The notes: generated by a model from the letters alone, not told the origin. A DNA stretch of 64,000 nt from Merluccius polli (GCA_030340625.1 JAOPHQ010003696.1:586001-650000), one strand, 5' to 3'. Counted from the first letter of the stretch, positions 8,931 through 22,664 are shown. Made by a program: numbers and translations.

Positions 8931-11900
8931 GAACAAACACAAACAAAACACACACACACACACACACTCTAAAACAATACCTGGCAGCAAAATGGTCTTT
9001 ATCAAACTGTACACATGTCAGGCAGACTTCTTTCTCACTACCATTGCTCTATTGATTATCACCTGCCCCTGGCCCTATTCTTCCGCTTCAAACCAAGCAC
9101 CCTTGGGTGTGGAATAAGATGAGTGTCCTGGTGCTTTGGTCTCTGAGCAGTGGATAGCAGATAACGCCCAGTTCTCCCTGGCTGAGCGATGGCACTTTCA
9201 AACAGCTAGAGTATTATGGATATGAGGCCTTTTGATATAGACCTGGGGGGGCAGAGCAACTCCCACACCAACTGCTATTTATTTTCTGTCTGGCAGGATC
9301 ACTTAAAAAGCAAATGTTTAGGAGTGGAGGAGTGGATAGGAAAAGAATGGAGAGGAAAATAACTGAAAAAAAGAGAAGAGGATGGTGGGGAGAATATAAA
9401 AGACAACAGAGAGACAAGAATAAAAAATAGACAATAGAAATCACGTCTACCTCTGTGTTCCGTGCCTTGTTACGTGTTTGTGATTTTTCACCTCAACATT
9501 AAGACATCTCAGTTAATTCATAATAAATTGACTCTGATCCATGATTGATCTCTTGTGAGACTGCTTTCAATTGTAGTGCCCAGAGTAAAAGTGAAAATGC
9601 CACACTTCTAAGGTGCATTCTCTGCAGATTTATCACAGAGATACTGCGGATTGGATTGACTGTAAATCACAGGCTTGTTCAATATCCGCCCGGGTGGTGA
9701 GCATAATCATCCAGTTTCCAGAGGAGGGCGATGATTGGAACGCTAAGGCCCTTCCGGTGTGTCAGGCATACATTACAGAAACTCCATGGACTAGATGGAC
9801 GCAACATTGGAGGTGTTCTGTTCTGCTTGGCTTAGTTTAGCACGCCGGCAATCACGTTTCACAAAGCTCTAATGACGATGAATGGTGTTTTTTTGCCATG
9901 ACAAGGCATTTTTGGCGTTAACCTTCAACACTGTGTTCTGCTGGTGAGGAGTAAAGCAATGACGGTAAGCGCCAACTGTCTCAGTGTCTCAACTTGCTCT
10001 GTGATGCACATCAAAAAGACGTTTGTTCTGTCATTTACATAATTTCTACATGTGTTTTTTACAGCTGGGAAATACAGGACTTTATCTAACACACGCATCC
10101 TTAGCCTTAATGAAAATAATAATGATAAAATACACAATAATTATAAGTATAAGAGTGAACAGGTAAAATAAAAGTACCAGTATATACTGTATATAATAGA
10201 GCAAAATTAAATTAAATCACAGAAGTTGAAGTTTTACATATGTGTACAGATGCACATGATGCTGTGCAAAAAATAGTATTGAATAATCCATCAATGTATG
10301 CAACATAGCATCGAACATGTAGCTGAAATCAAGTGACAAGTTGATGACAAGTGTGGCTGAATCTCTCAAGTAAAAAAATGTTTTTTTTTCTCAATTTTTT
10401 CATTAACTTCACTTGCACTTGACTTATTCATATTTTATCAAAAGTACTTTTCTTTAAAAAATATTATATTAATGCATGTTCTTCTTGTTTTATACCAAGG
10501 TGTTTCTAACTATGAGCTTTGCTTCAGTCTATTATTTCACAGCCCATCATATGACAGCCTTTGACACGAGAATGTGTGCCATGGCAGAATAAGTAGAGGA
10601 AGTCGATGATGTTACCTTGACGATGCAGGAATTTCCTTCTTTTTCGCCAATGTCAAGAGTTATGCTCTTGAAAAATCTCAACTTTCTTTCCACATATCAC
10701 ATTTCGATACAATAGTACTGTTGAATTTCTGCTGTAATGGTTCAGTGGAGAGACCGAGTGGAGAGACCGTAATATTGAGTGAAAATTAAATTGCCTATAA
10801 AAATAAAGCTGCGTCCTCCAATGGTGATGTGTGGACATTCGGATTGACGGAAGTGAAGCAATGCTAATTAGATATCTTGGATTTTGCTCAGGAAATGTAT
10901 TTCATTATTTCATGATCCCTTTGGCATCAGAGCTTATCAAGAAATTACATCTCAGATTTAAAACCGTTCGTCGCAGAGGTGTCTTTGTTTAGCACCTTTC
11001 ATCGATTATTTATACAGCTGAACCATTGGAACTTTGCCTATTTGAAAAAAAAAGTTTGATGATAGAAAATAGCCATGTGGTGTTTACGATGTAAAACTAG
11101 GACAATGTCTTATGTTGAGTCTTGAAAGACCAATCACTTGTCGTCCTTTCCAATAAGGGGATGATAAGGCAGTAAGGCAGAGTTATAGCTATTATCGCCT
11201 TCAATATTTAACATGACAAAATATTCAACCGGCAAATATGACAAGATAATGAGGAACTCATATCATAACGGCACCTTTTGATAGAGAGAGTAGACATCTA
11301 GACATCTCGCCAAGTCATAGGACTTAAAAAAAAGACATTTAATAATGACTGTAAATGAATACAGTACTTTTTACTTTTTATTACAAGTTAATAGAATGTC
11401 ATTAACATTTGGTAAAGTATGACCATGTGAATGTATGGCTGGGGTCGATTAGTCTTTTTTGCTTAGGAAGGTTCCTAACTGAGTGAATGACCCGGAAGTA
11501 TCTAAGTGGCAGCCATGATAAGAGCTGGTCGAATTCTCTAAATGTTAAATGAAGGTGCTTCAATGCTTCCTTTCTTATCTCCTTAAGCAAAGGGTACACT
11601 GAACCATCCTTTAGGAAAAGAAAAGGAGATGATGCAATCCAACAATTTCTTGATAATTTCTTGATAATTGGGGGATGACAATTTTCTTCATACATGTAGC
11701 AATTATTTTCATACAATCATACTCATTGGGATTCATGTCGATAAATATGGACAGGAGGGTGAGCGTGAGCAACCATTTTTAACATTACAATCATTTCATT
11801 TCACTTTTGTGACTGGTAGCCTATATTCCTTTTTTATTATTTCAACCTTGGTAATGAAGTAATATTTTAGTAGTCCATCTTCAGAAAATTGTACTTTCAC

Positions 11901-12148
11901 CACGGCAGACCCACGTCCATAGCATCTGTCGTTGCATCATTACGTAGCCTAGTGTCAGTGCAGTTGAATTCTCTTAGCACCATGGTTGTTTTTTCCTAAG
12001 TCCTTATGAATTTTCCTTCACATCTTTCCTTGACCTCATGACGTTTTCCTTCTAGGTCAAGGAAAAATGGTTAGGAAAAGTTTAGTTTTTTACTATTTGA
12101 CCGGAGCCTATGTATGTTGTATGCATGTAATGGATAGATTATATTATA
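8931..12148. other. unannotated region
   Basis: No gene or intact mobile element recognised. It starts with a CA microsatellite (8949-8968); the rest is AT-rich unique-looking sequence. Small ORFs here have no recognisable motif and are consistent with chance. Confidence 0.55.
8949..8968. repeat. (CA)n microsatellite
   Basis: About ten CA units, immediately outside the 3' LTR of element A. Confidence 0.85.
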
Positions 12149-12187
12149 GATTGGATAAGCGGAAGAAAATGGATGGATGGATGGATG
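12149..12187 (+). repeat. probable LINE 3' tail ending in (GGAT)n
   Basis: GATTGGATAAGCGGAAGAAA followed by four to five ATGG/GGAT units. A GGATAAGCGG...GAAAATGGATGG tail is common at the 3' end of RTE-like fish retrotransposons and SINEs that borrow it. Only this tail is visible, so family assignment is tentative. Confidence 0.5.
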
Positions 12188-12587
12188 TTGTGTCACATCC
12201 TGGACCCCACAGGAAGGATCCCTTTGTTTGTCTGATGCGTAACATTCATCAACCATGGAAATGCATGATAATAGCGGTGTATGTTTATGTGTATATTCTT
12301 TGCCAAAATGTTTCTTACTCATAGGGTGCTTGCACAATGCCCTAACAAACACAAACACCCAACTATACAATATTGGCCTAAAGCATTTCTCAAACCCCCA
12401 ACGGGTATGGCCTACTGGAGTCTGTTGCCATTTGTTGTGACACAATATTTAGCCTACAATCTCTTTCTAAAAAGAAGAATAAATTAGAAAGAGTGAGGAC
12501 TAGTACAAGACTGCAGAATGACTCTGCATTGTTTATAGTGTGTGTACACAAACAATATACATGTATGTATGCACACATGTGCTTTGG

Positions 12588-12705
12588 GACATTTGTTGAT
12601 GTGTGTGTGTGATTTGTGAGTACTTGTGTGGTTTATGTGTAGGAGGGTACTGGGAGTCTGAGGTGTGTGTGTGTGGTTAAATGTGTGTGTGTTTGTATTG
12701 ATACG
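12588..12705. repeat. imperfect TG-rich repeat
   Basis: Interrupted GTGTGT blocks with GTTTGT and TGAGTA interruptions; no other content. Confidence 0.7.
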
Positions 12706-12729
12706 TGTGCTTATGTTTTCCTCTAAGAA

Positions 12730-13684
12730 CCTGGGCCCCGAAAGCGTCGTTAGCCTAAGTGGTTCGTTAAGTTCGTCGTACGACCATCAGACAGTTTTCA
12801 CACCGTTTCCCGAAAGCATCGTTGCGTAACGACCGTCGTTAAGACGCTCGTAGCTAACGAGAGCTCCAGGGGTACTCGTAGCGCACTACGAGCGTCGTTA
12901 ACACATCCAATACCACTGAATGTCCAGCTGGTGACGCTAAAGTTACGATAGGCTATATAGCTTAGTCTATATTATACCATGGTCTGGGTGAATACTCGAT
13001 TCTGATTGGTTGGAGGGTGTAGGTTGAATGTACACCTAGGAAAGACGTTGACGCTATGAAGACGCTATGGCCACGTTGCTTGGCAACGCCTGCATACGGG
13101 AGATATTAAATAGTCCGCTCGACTTATACATTTTTTTTTAAAACCTTGCGATTTTAACTCTAAAACACATTAAAGTATTAGAAATTGATTAAATATTAAC
13201 AGAAATTAATGGACGACACGGAGGCGTGAACCGTGAGGACGGTGTGAGGACGGTTCTGTTAATGGACACCTCGAAGGGCATTATCCCGCTTATACCATGG
13301 TCACTTACGAAAGAAAGAAATATTTAATCAATTAATAATACTTTAATGTGTTTTAGAGTTAAAATCGTGAGGGTTTTTTTATTTTTACAAGTCGAGCAGA
13401 CTATTTAATATCTCCCGTATGCAGGTGTTGCCAAGCAACGTGGCCATAGCGTCTTCATAGCGTCAACGTCTTTCGTAGGTGTACTTTTTAACCTACACCC
13501 TCCAGCCAAACAGAATCAAGTATTCACCCAGACCACGGTATAATATGTATTTCAGCACCGTGTCAGTGGACAGGTACAAGAGGAGTTTCGGGAAACGCAC
13601 GGAAAAAAATAACGATCGTTCGAAAGATGATTCGTAAGAAGGATCGTACGAGCGTGGATCCATCGTTATCAGGAAACGGCCCTG
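12730..13684. mobile_element. degenerate GC-rich inverted-repeat DNA element carrying a foldback element
   Basis: The left end CCTGGGCCCCGAAAGCGTCG and the inverted right end (CCAGGGCCGTTTCCTGATAA read from 13684) share the CCNGGGCC core followed by cgaaagc/cgttt-type sequence. Both arms are rich in CGTCGTTA/TAACGA and CGTACGA motifs, typical of a non-autonomous TIR family in fish. I see no clear TSD, so the limits are approximate. The middle is the 12972-13543 foldback element. Confidence 0.5.
12972..13543. mobile_element. foldback (long inverted repeat) element, copy 1
   Basis: It begins TTATACCATGGTCTGGGTGA and ends with the inverse (TCACCCAGACCACGGTATAA). The two arms are inverted repeats of more than 200 bp: the left contains GACGTTGACGCTATGAAGAC and GCCACGTTGCTTGGCAACGC, the right their reverse complements. 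The right arm also includes GGGCATTATCCCGCTTATAC, which the left arm has lost by a deletion near 13195. The central spacer is about 60-100 bp. The same element recurs at 58892-60150. No coding capacity. Confidence 0.8.
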
Positions 13685-13987
13685 GTCAATAGAGGGCTTA
13701 GGTGTCTGAGAGAAAATGAAATGAGCGTTCAGACAACAGCTCCCAGTGGGGGTCTTGGTGTCGGGAGATAGGGACGTTAGAGGCCTTCTACTTCTGCAAC
13801 AAAAACCTATGAGGGGGAGAATGGAAGGAGAGGGAGCATGGGGGGCTGGGGGATAGAGGGAGGTGGGAGGGGGGGTGACAAGGAGGTGTGGAGAGCAACA
13901 ACGCTGGCAGTCCCTTGAGTTAAGGATGTTTTCAATTTTAGAGAAACGTGATTTCAGTCCAACAGCCTGAAGCTTTCAGTCAACCTG

Positions 13988-14215
13988 ACAAGAGACTGTG
14001 CATGGCACTGTGCATGTGTGTGCACATGTGTGCATGTAAGTGTGCATGTGCCTGTGTGTGTCAGTGTGTGTGTATCTGTGCACGAGTGTGACTGTGTGTG
14101 CGTGTATCTCCCCAACGGACATGGAGGCAATCGTCTGAGACTGCGTGTACGGAGAAATCCAAGTGCACAACCACACACACACACATACATACACACACAT
14201 GCGCATTCACACACC
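13988..14215. repeat. imperfect TG/CA repeat pair
   Basis: TG-rich tract (about 14000-14104) followed, after about 65 bp, by a CA-rich tract (14170-14213). The two could pair as an inverted repeat. The frames reading through it are low-complexity. Confidence 0.65.
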
Positions 14216-14757
14216 ACCATTTAATCAATCTCTGTGCTTGAGCCTCTAGCCTGCACTCTCATATACATCATAGCAGGGGTGGCATGCCCATACTTCACAT
14301 CTCCCCGCCGCCATAGATTTATCATAAGAGGTGGGCCTATACCTCATTCATCCTGGCCATCGATTGGCCAGATTGGCCACCCTGCACTCCCCCACTGTAC
14401 TTTTAAAGGGAGCCACTCCATTCGGAGATGGAAGTTGATAGCGTGTCACGCCGGCATATTAGACAAAGAATAGATCACTCTGGGCTCCGTGGCGCAGAGT
14501 AAACCCCAGTCCTTTCCAATGAAACCCTGCTTGGTGACGCTAAAGCCATGTCGGAAAGGGCCTTGTGTTGCTTCATGTTTCATTCCAAAGCACCATCAGG
14601 TTCATGTGAAATAAATCCTGAACACAATTTGGAATTGGAGATACAAGTTGGACTAAATAGTGACGTTTGATGTTTGATGGGAAATCATGATTAGCATAAG
14701 GTGATATGTTTGGTATCAGTGCCATCAGCATGCAATATTTATATGGAATATGGATGT

Positions 14758-14894
14758 AAGAAGACACGCACACACATTAAAACACATGGTCATACACACA
14801 CAAAGCCCCCACCACCTCTCTACACATTCATACACACACACACACACCAAACCGCCACCATGCCTCTACACACACACAAATCCCCCACCACCCC

Positions 14895-14968
<74 letters not shown>

Positions 14969-15018
14969 AATCCCCTACCACCACTTAACACACACACACA
15001 CATCCACAAAAACACACA
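14758..15018. repeat. CA-rich satellite with a perfect (CA)n core
   Basis: Uninterrupted CA run at about 14896-14964, flanked by repeated blocks of CACACAAA and CCCCCACCACC. Translated frames are His/Thr-rich artefacts. Confidence 0.9.
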
Positions 15019-15509
15019 TCATGTTTTTGACATGGCCCAGTAGTCGCGTTGGCAGGGAAACGGGGGTGATCACACACAGTATCTTCTGTGGCAACAGGCG
15101 TCGTACTGAGGCAAGATAAAGCAAGGACAAGAGGACAGGGACTTGCCGGGAGAGAGAGAGAGTGAGAGAGAGAAATGCAACTCCCAACTCAACCACCCCC
15201 CCCACCCCCTGCTTTCTGCCCATGGCCCAATACTTCAGGCATCAGTATCTCGATCACGGGAGAATGTGTGTATGTGTGGGGGGGGGGGATTGGCCGGCAG
15301 GCTCCATCGATTTGGACTTCCTATAAAAGGTTACAACAGCTTACATCTGCCCTATCAAGTGCCAAAAACACACACACACGCCAATATTTGCACACACTCG
15401 CATCTACTCTATCTCTCTTGCTCGCCTCAAACCACCACCTAAAGACAAATATTCAGCTAGAGAGCATATCAACTAGTAAAGAGAATGGTTGGGGTGAAAA
15501 TGCAATGAC

Positions 15510-15522
15510 AGACAGACAGAGA

Positions 15523-15559
<37 letters not shown>
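15510..15559. repeat. (GA)n microsatellite
   Basis: GACA units followed by a nearly perfect GA run. Confidence 0.85.
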
Positions 15560-15560
<1 letters not shown>

Positions 15561-15642
15561 CTTCCAGAAGACACCAGCGTGAAGAGCAGAACACTGTAGG
15601 CAGCAGTTATTTCGGGGGAGCGGGTGGCAGGGTGGGTGATGT

Positions 15643-15665
15643 GGGGGGGGGGGGGGGGGGGGGGG
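15643..15665. repeat. G homopolymer, about 23 bp
   Basis: Uninterrupted G run inside a G-rich block. Length is likely uncertain because homopolymers are poorly sequenced. Shorter G runs occur at 16325-16337 and 16401-16411. Confidence 0.85.
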
Positions 15666-18613
15666 TCTTTTTTAATTTCATGCACGACAACCCACACATT
15701 TGTTTCCCCACTCGTCCCCATTTGCCTCCTTCTTCCTCCTTCTCCTCCTCCCCTTCCAGCAGCCTTCCATGAGAAAGGTGTGAGTCGAGCTGTGTGATGT
15801 ATGAATGCGATTCTGCATCTTGAGTTGAGGCTATAGTTTCCTGGCATGCACACAGTTTGTATTTAAAACTTTCCTTAATGTTAATATAGCTTCTTTTTTT
15901 TATCGGGATGAGTCACGTCCGATGTGGGCCCCACATCCAGTGGTGGCGCCTTGGAAAGGCGTCGACGCTAGTGCACGATAAATCAGAGTAAACATCCCGC
16001 GAGCCCTGGAGGGGAGAAAAATAAAAAAATAAAATGTCATGAGCCACCTGTAAACAGTTCATCTCTTCTCATTATAGGGACGGTAATAACCATGTTTTAG
16101 TTATGGCCTCACCCTCCGTGTCTTGCACACACTGAATCCTAGCGGACATAAATGACCTCATGAACATCAACGCTGGGAGGAAAACGGAGGAAGTATTTGT
16201 CAAAAGTGATTACGCACAGAATTAGATAATTAAGTTGAGCTTTCTTTTTGTGGGGGTGGGCGCATTGGTGTAGGGGAGTTTGTAGAGCCCGCAGTCCTTG
16301 GTTAGTTTGAGATCCAAATGACGTGGGGGGGGGGGGGTTGTAGAGATGGATGTGGCATATGGAATGAGACTGGCTTGACCCACAACTTGATTGCGTCGCC
16401 GGGGGGGGGGGGTCTTGAATTGGCCACTCACAAAGCTCGAGACAAAACAAAGACCACAGAGTTTTCAACACGAAACAGAGAGTAGGAAAAGTGGAGGTTA
16501 TATCTTGCCCTGGGAAACCTGAGCTTCCTGTACTCTACTATTGGGTGAGGGATGGGAGGCTCTTGTCACTCAAGCCTCCTCAGAAATGCGGATTTTGGAA
16601 AGGTCCTAATGAATCCAATATGGATTCTCTGATTGCTCTCCACCAGGTTAAGGGCAAACTTCCACGTTCCAGTCCTATCCATCCTTGTCAAATCCAGTGT
16701 GAGGACCCCTGAAGCGTTTTTCTATTTTTCTATATGTGCCCTCTCTGTTTGCCTGTCAAAGTTGACAATCTTCTTCCTTGTCCCTGCGAGGTATCAGTCA
16801 AGCAATATTTCAATATTTGCTGTCAAATTACATTTCTGAATGTCACTTTAGTGCCCCCGGTGAAACCCTTTAAATATGTGATTTCTGCAATCTGCTTGCC
16901 AGATGAAGCGATCACAGCCCCCTCTGGTTCTCACCCTGCCTTTGTCTTCATTTCCTATGCCCTTGCTCTCTCTTGCCATGGAGAACAAATACCAGGGGTT
17001 TTGCTTGGAACAGCAAAGCTCATCACCTCACACGTGGACCTGAGGATTCCCCACTACCGTGATCGTGCTTGCCCTGTGATGGTTGCGCAGCAGACCCACA
17101 GGTCAGCCTCCCACTACTTCCTGTTGGCCTTCTTCCTAATGACTGCCAAGCAGCCCAAGGCTCTCCGCAAAGCCTATGCGTTGGCTTTTGGCTGGGTGTA
17201 ATTGCATTGGAGGCCTCCAAAACGCTCCAATTCCCTTAATTATTAACAAGTGTTATTGTAAATTATGGATTATTAGCTCCCCCTCTGTGCGCCGAGTGGC
17301 CAAGGGCACCGCTGCTTGCCGATGCTTGCTAGAGAGAGGAAGAACTGATACAGCGAAAAACGGTGAGGTAGGAAAAGGAGAGGAAATTCAGACAGACGTA
17401 CATAAAGAGGGCTCTGGGGATTGCACCGGAAATTAGTCAGTAAATCAAATTAAAAAGAGAATCAGACATGAAGGAACATATTCATGGAGTATGGGATTAT
17501 AAAACTGTGAAAAGGAGACAATAGGGCAGGATGTGGGGTCAACCCCTAATTGGCTCTTTGGGTCCCAGGCCCACGGGGCCATAGGGCAGTGGGAGCCTAA
17601 CCTAATTCAATGCTAAATAAATCCTTGACTGTACTATTGTACGAGATGACCTATTCATATGTTATTTTGTTTAATATTCTTTGTAGGCCGATGTGTGCAT
17701 GTTCAAACTTCACATTAATCTCATGAGTATTTTACTAAAACATAACAATACATGACTGCATGACCACCATATATGATTATTCAGTTAATTACAATACCCT
17801 AAACCCTCATTGATAATTTGCCATCAAAAAAGATCTCCCACAACAAATCGGCTGTGCAATATGTATGTGTATATTGAATGTCATATCCAACATCATTATG
17901 CCAATCTTCAGGCACCCACCCCTTCACGCCCCCACAACCATACCCACCCACCTCCTTCTACACCGTTAATGATCAAAGATCTGTCGCAGAATGTAGGACT
18001 AATTGAGTGGGTCAATTTGGCACTATGGGAGACAGTGTTTCTTTAAGCCCCTCATCATTAAATCATTACAAGATGTTGAATATGGATCCGTGTCATTTCA
18101 TTCACAAGGGGGAACCTCTCGGAGATGTTTGTTGAATACAGTTCACACTGATTGCAAATATGGCGCAATCCATGAGGAGATTTGTGTGTCGATTTTGGAC
18201 AATGTATTTATGAGTGAATTATAGTTATGTTATACTGTGCTTCCTCACCTTTCTAACCTCTGCTGTTTTGGACTATCAAGTTATTTACACCTATGTTGTT
18301 ATTTTCTATGTAGTATCTTCACATGTTTTCATCAGTTATTCACATTTTTTCAGGGGGAGCTATAGAAACAAGTCCAGCCAATGTCAGAGATGAGATTATC
18401 AATTTAGAAATACTTTACCTGTCTTGGTTGAGGTCTCCAAAATGTGCTCCATAGCGTCATAGACTTGCCACTACCAGTTTTGTAGGTTAAAATGTCAGCA
18501 GGGCTGAGGCGGTGACAACCCAAGACAAGTCTCCTTGAGAGTATTTTCCCTCCATCCACTGAAGGTGTCCATGCTGTGCTCCTACACGCACTTTTGTTTC
18601 GCTGTCAGTCGTA

Positions 18614-18632
18614 CCCCCCCCCCCCCCCCCCC
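18614..18632. repeat. C homopolymer, 19 bp, followed by CACACA and CTCTCT
   Basis: Uninterrupted C run merging into a short CA and CT tract up to about 18668. Confidence 0.85.
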
Positions 18633-19561
18633 ACACACACTCTCTCTCTTTCCTCTCTTTCTCTCTTTTATTCCTCCTGAAACAGAGGGGAAGACTTTTA
18701 ATGGCAGCTGAGAGGATTCCAAAGATTTAATAGGAAATTGCAACTGCCACTCAGAAGAGGCAGTATTAGCCTTCCCAGGGGGGGACCGTTCAGCGTGGGG
18801 CGAGGGAGGCAGAGAGAGAGCAAGGATGGGAGAAGAGAGACAGACAACATAAAAGAAGGAGCTAGTTTGTTACCAAACAATAAACAGATGATAGAATAAA
18901 CATGGAACTAAACTGTTCCTTGGGTTTAAGGGAATTGCACATTTTGAATTAAAATAAAAAAGGAACAACGCTCATATGAGGCATACAAATTCACCCCTCA
19001 GTGGCAAGTAAATAAAAACAAAATGGTTTAATCCTATTTAAATGTGTAAATTGTACCTCTTCGTTTGACAATCGCGATATTAATTAACTTCAGAAGGGAA
19101 TACGTTTCCTAAGGACAAGTCACACATCTAATTAAAGATATGATTAGTCAGACCACTGCTGGCAGCAGTGTGTGCAGAAGGCCTACAGGCCTACCTGCTT
19201 TACAACATTATTATTGTTTGCCGTCAGCAATATATGCCTACACATGCATACTGCGATTATTGCCATGGTGACCATGGTTGTGTAGGTCAATGATGCATAG
19301 CCTAAATAGAAAACCTGAAGGTCTTCACTTGAATCATTTGACTCGCTGTCATTTAGCCTTAATTGTATGTTACGACTGTCAGGAATTGAAGCTCAAGCAA
19401 GCAGTCGACGCTGGCGAGTAGACGGAACTCAAGTTTATCCACAGAGTGCTACTGCCACCTACCGGCCACAGACGACATGAGCGCCAGACACCGAGTTCAC
19501 CCACAGTTGCTTGTGCGCGCAATATTGTTCGTGTGTGTGACCGCACGCGTGGACATGCACG

Positions 19562-19563
<2 letters not shown>

Positions 19564-19641
<78 letters not shown>
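19564..19641. repeat. (AG)n microsatellite, about 39 units
   Basis: Perfect AG repeat of about 78 bp. Reading frames across it give Arg-Glu or Leu-Ser runs and are not genes. Confidence 0.95.
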
Positions 19642-19644
<3 letters not shown>

Positions 19645-20319
19645 TAAAAAAAAACGAGTGGGAGAGCAAGATTGACAATAGCATAAGCCAGAGACTGAGA
19701 GGGATGAAAGACATAATTGGGCAGACGCAATTATCACATTCAGCAGCTGACAACATTAAAAATAGTAGCCTAGTGAAAAGTTATTTCTCACTTGCTTTAT
19801 CTCAGCCACACAATATATAGCCCAACGTAGGGTGCACTCAACTTCCTTCCACACCATCAATGCATGCCCTCATTGATAGCCTACTGCAGTCAATTCTCAG
19901 CCTCTGAATGAACCTATCAAGAGGAGTCATTGGTAAACAGGAACACCGTGTGCAAGACTTCCTGTTCTGTGTAGTACTGTTTTATGATGCTTATAAAATA
20001 GTTACAATATATTTGCAAACCTTAGGTCACTCAAACACTTGAATTGAGTGCTTTCAATTGACTAAAACGTGCTGCTCACCAGCATACATGTATCTTTCTT
20101 CCACACAAACCTTTTTTTATATACCATTTACTAAAAAGAAACCTCCCCCAAACTGATATTTGTGTATTGCTAACGCGGACCCAAAAAACTTGACAGAACG
20201 TCAAGTGATGAGACGTTGATGTGGGCTACCGGGGCGTGTCATGACATGAATGTAGGAGATCTGACAAAACATTATCTGGTGACAAATGACGGGACGAGGT
20301 GGAGCGACCTGTGGGGACG

Positions 20320-20320
20320 T

Positions 20321-20352
<32 letters not shown>

Positions 20353-20364
20353 CAGAGAGAGAGA
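20320..20364. repeat. (GA)n microsatellite
   Basis: GA repeat with two GACAGA interruptions. Confidence 0.85.
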
Positions 20365-20647
20365 CGAGTGGGTGAGTCACTAGAGAGTGGACCAGGTGTT
20401 GGATGGCGGGGGTATTCGTGTTCTATAGGAAGTAGAAAGCCCAGCTTCAGTAGAACCACTACATCATTGGTGTATCGATTTCAAAATAATATGTATATGT
20501 GTTATATGTCTGTTTTTATTTTAACTTTACTCCTATTTCCTATTATCCCATGCACTTTCTTTTGTTGTGGAAAGACACCACTTTGTAGAATGTGTTTAAT
20601 ACACATGGTTTGCATGCCATCTTGTATCACTCCAAAACTATCACCTG

Positions 20648-20668
20648 TGTGTGTGTGTGTGTGTGTGT
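20648..20668. repeat. (TG)n microsatellite
   Basis: About ten TG units. Confidence 0.8.
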
Positions 20669-22550
20669 TCTTTCATTTGGGAGGTCAAAGTGAGTGATTA
20701 GCTGCAGCAGTGCAGGAGTCTCAACCAACCAGAACCAATGCCAATCCATTTTAATCTCTCTACTGAATCCATACTGAATTTGACTGTTTATTAAAACTTA
20801 TTTGGGGGTACGATGTTTTGTCATTTTCGGTTGCGTTGTGTGAGTATAGTTCGGAATAGCGCCTCCTTCACAAAGACTTGGCCAAACATTGTTGCAGTAA
20901 GTAGTTGCCTGCCATACAGGTACAATACAGTGCAGATGTGCACAAAAGCATTGTCAGAGAATATAAACACATTATATATAAACAGATTATATCAGATAAC
21001 AATATAAGCACAATATAACAGTTTGTATAGCAGTCTGTATAAAATAAAATAAAAGAATATTGTGAATGGGAATGATGCTGTGCAGTACATTACACAGAAT
21101 GACTCACGATGCCATCAATAATTGGTTGAGATAGAAAGCGTATTCTGACAAGGATGTCAGAGTACAGGTCTGGTGGACATTGGTTTGTGGGACAAATATG
21201 TATTTTTCCACTGAATATCTGAATATGCTTTTAGAAAACATATATAGTGACCTGTCGTGACCTGAAGAAATCTGTCACATTTTCATCACCATGAATTTGA
21301 ATAATTTAGAAAATAATCTAGCTAAAAAAAAAACACCTCAGAAATACAGAAGAAGCATTTGGACTTGGTATTCGTTTTAATGAGCCACTGGCTGTAATTT
21401 TTTTATTTCTGACAATCCCCATTTCCCAGACATCAGCAGCAATGCACCCATATCTGTATCAGCCCAATTGGACCCTGGATGGGCTGAGTGTACATTTTAG
21501 GTTGAATAGAGCGTATATTCTAAGGAACTGTCATGTGGCAAGTGCAACACATAAAAATCAATTCATTTTCAAACGAGAAACTGGGTAAAAAAAAATAAAA
21601 CAAAGTCGACAACCAACATTGTGTTCTCAGTTCAGTTAAATATAATATTGGGAATATATTTATATTATATTATATTCCATGTAAAATCCATACGCGGGGC
21701 AAAACCAGTGTTCTGATATACCCCTTGCAAAGGCTTTATCGATCTATACTTATCAGGAGAGGTATGAAAGAAATACAATATCAAGCAACCCTCAGGCAAG
21801 AATAAAAAACCTCCCAGAAGAAATCCTATTAAACACAACAAAACACAAGATGATTTAAACCAAAGTGCGAGCCACTTCACTTGTAGAATAATTAAAGACC
21901 AGCGGTTAGGTCCACAAACTACCAGCTGCAGGACAGCAAACAGTGATACCGAGCACAACTGTGCACAACATGTTTGTCACAGTGGTCAAATGTATCATTC
22001 AAACAGTTTTTAACAGCTACAGCCATTCGTGCCCTTCAGTATTATAATCTGACATGAAAAAAACGCTAAAGCATTTTTCCACATGTGACCATGATTAAAC
22101 GTTAAGGCAAACCAGAAAATACCTCGTCAGTCCTTTCAGTAAAAATAAGAAGAGAGGGACCTCCAGGCCCATAAAGTTGTTGCATTGTCAGCTAGCCCTG
22201 TCTGTGGGCCCTGACAGACATACAGACAGAAAGGCCGGCAAACAGACAGACAGAGCAAACAACACAGAAACCCATTAGGTGAGAGAGAGAGAGAAAGGAG
22301 AGGGAGTTGTGAGGAGTGGGTAGTCGGTAGGGTTGTCAGGTTTACATTTAAGGTCACCGCCGCTAACCCCCTGTGCCACCGCGAAGAGTGGAGCACCTCT
22401 TTATCTCTCTCTCTCTCCCTCTCTCTCGCGCTCCCTCGCCTCTCTCTTTCCACCCCGGCATAATAATGGAGGTGCTCTTACACGAGCACCCAATTCCACA
22501 CACCAAGAGTGCCACTGGGTGTCTCCTTCTCCATGCACCACAGCCCTGTG

Positions 22551-22610
22551 CACACACACACACACAGGTGCGCGTACACACACACACACACACACACCCA
22601 GGCACACACG

Positions 22611-22660
<50 letters not shown>
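22551..22660. repeat. (CA)n repeat with interruptions
   Basis: Perfect CA run at about 22615-22655 preceded by CA blocks with GGTGCGCGT and CCAGG interruptions. Confidence 0.9.

Positions 22661-22664
<4 letters not shown>

Noticed and set aside
14481..14620. Possible tRNA or SINE from the TGGCGCAGAGT A-box-like string
   Set aside because: No matching B box at proper distance and no cloverleaf visible.
14701..15043. ORFs of 95-97 codons with long His-Thr runs
   Set aside because: They read through the (CA)n microsatellite.
16734..17201. 155-codon plus-strand ORF
   Set aside because: It has no recognisable domain, no splice context and no similarity that I can name. It is possible but not supported.
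19379..19820. ORFs with Arg-Glu or Leu-Ser repeats of 92-125 codons
   Set aside because: They are produced by the (AG)n microsatellite at 19564-19641 and are open on both strands.
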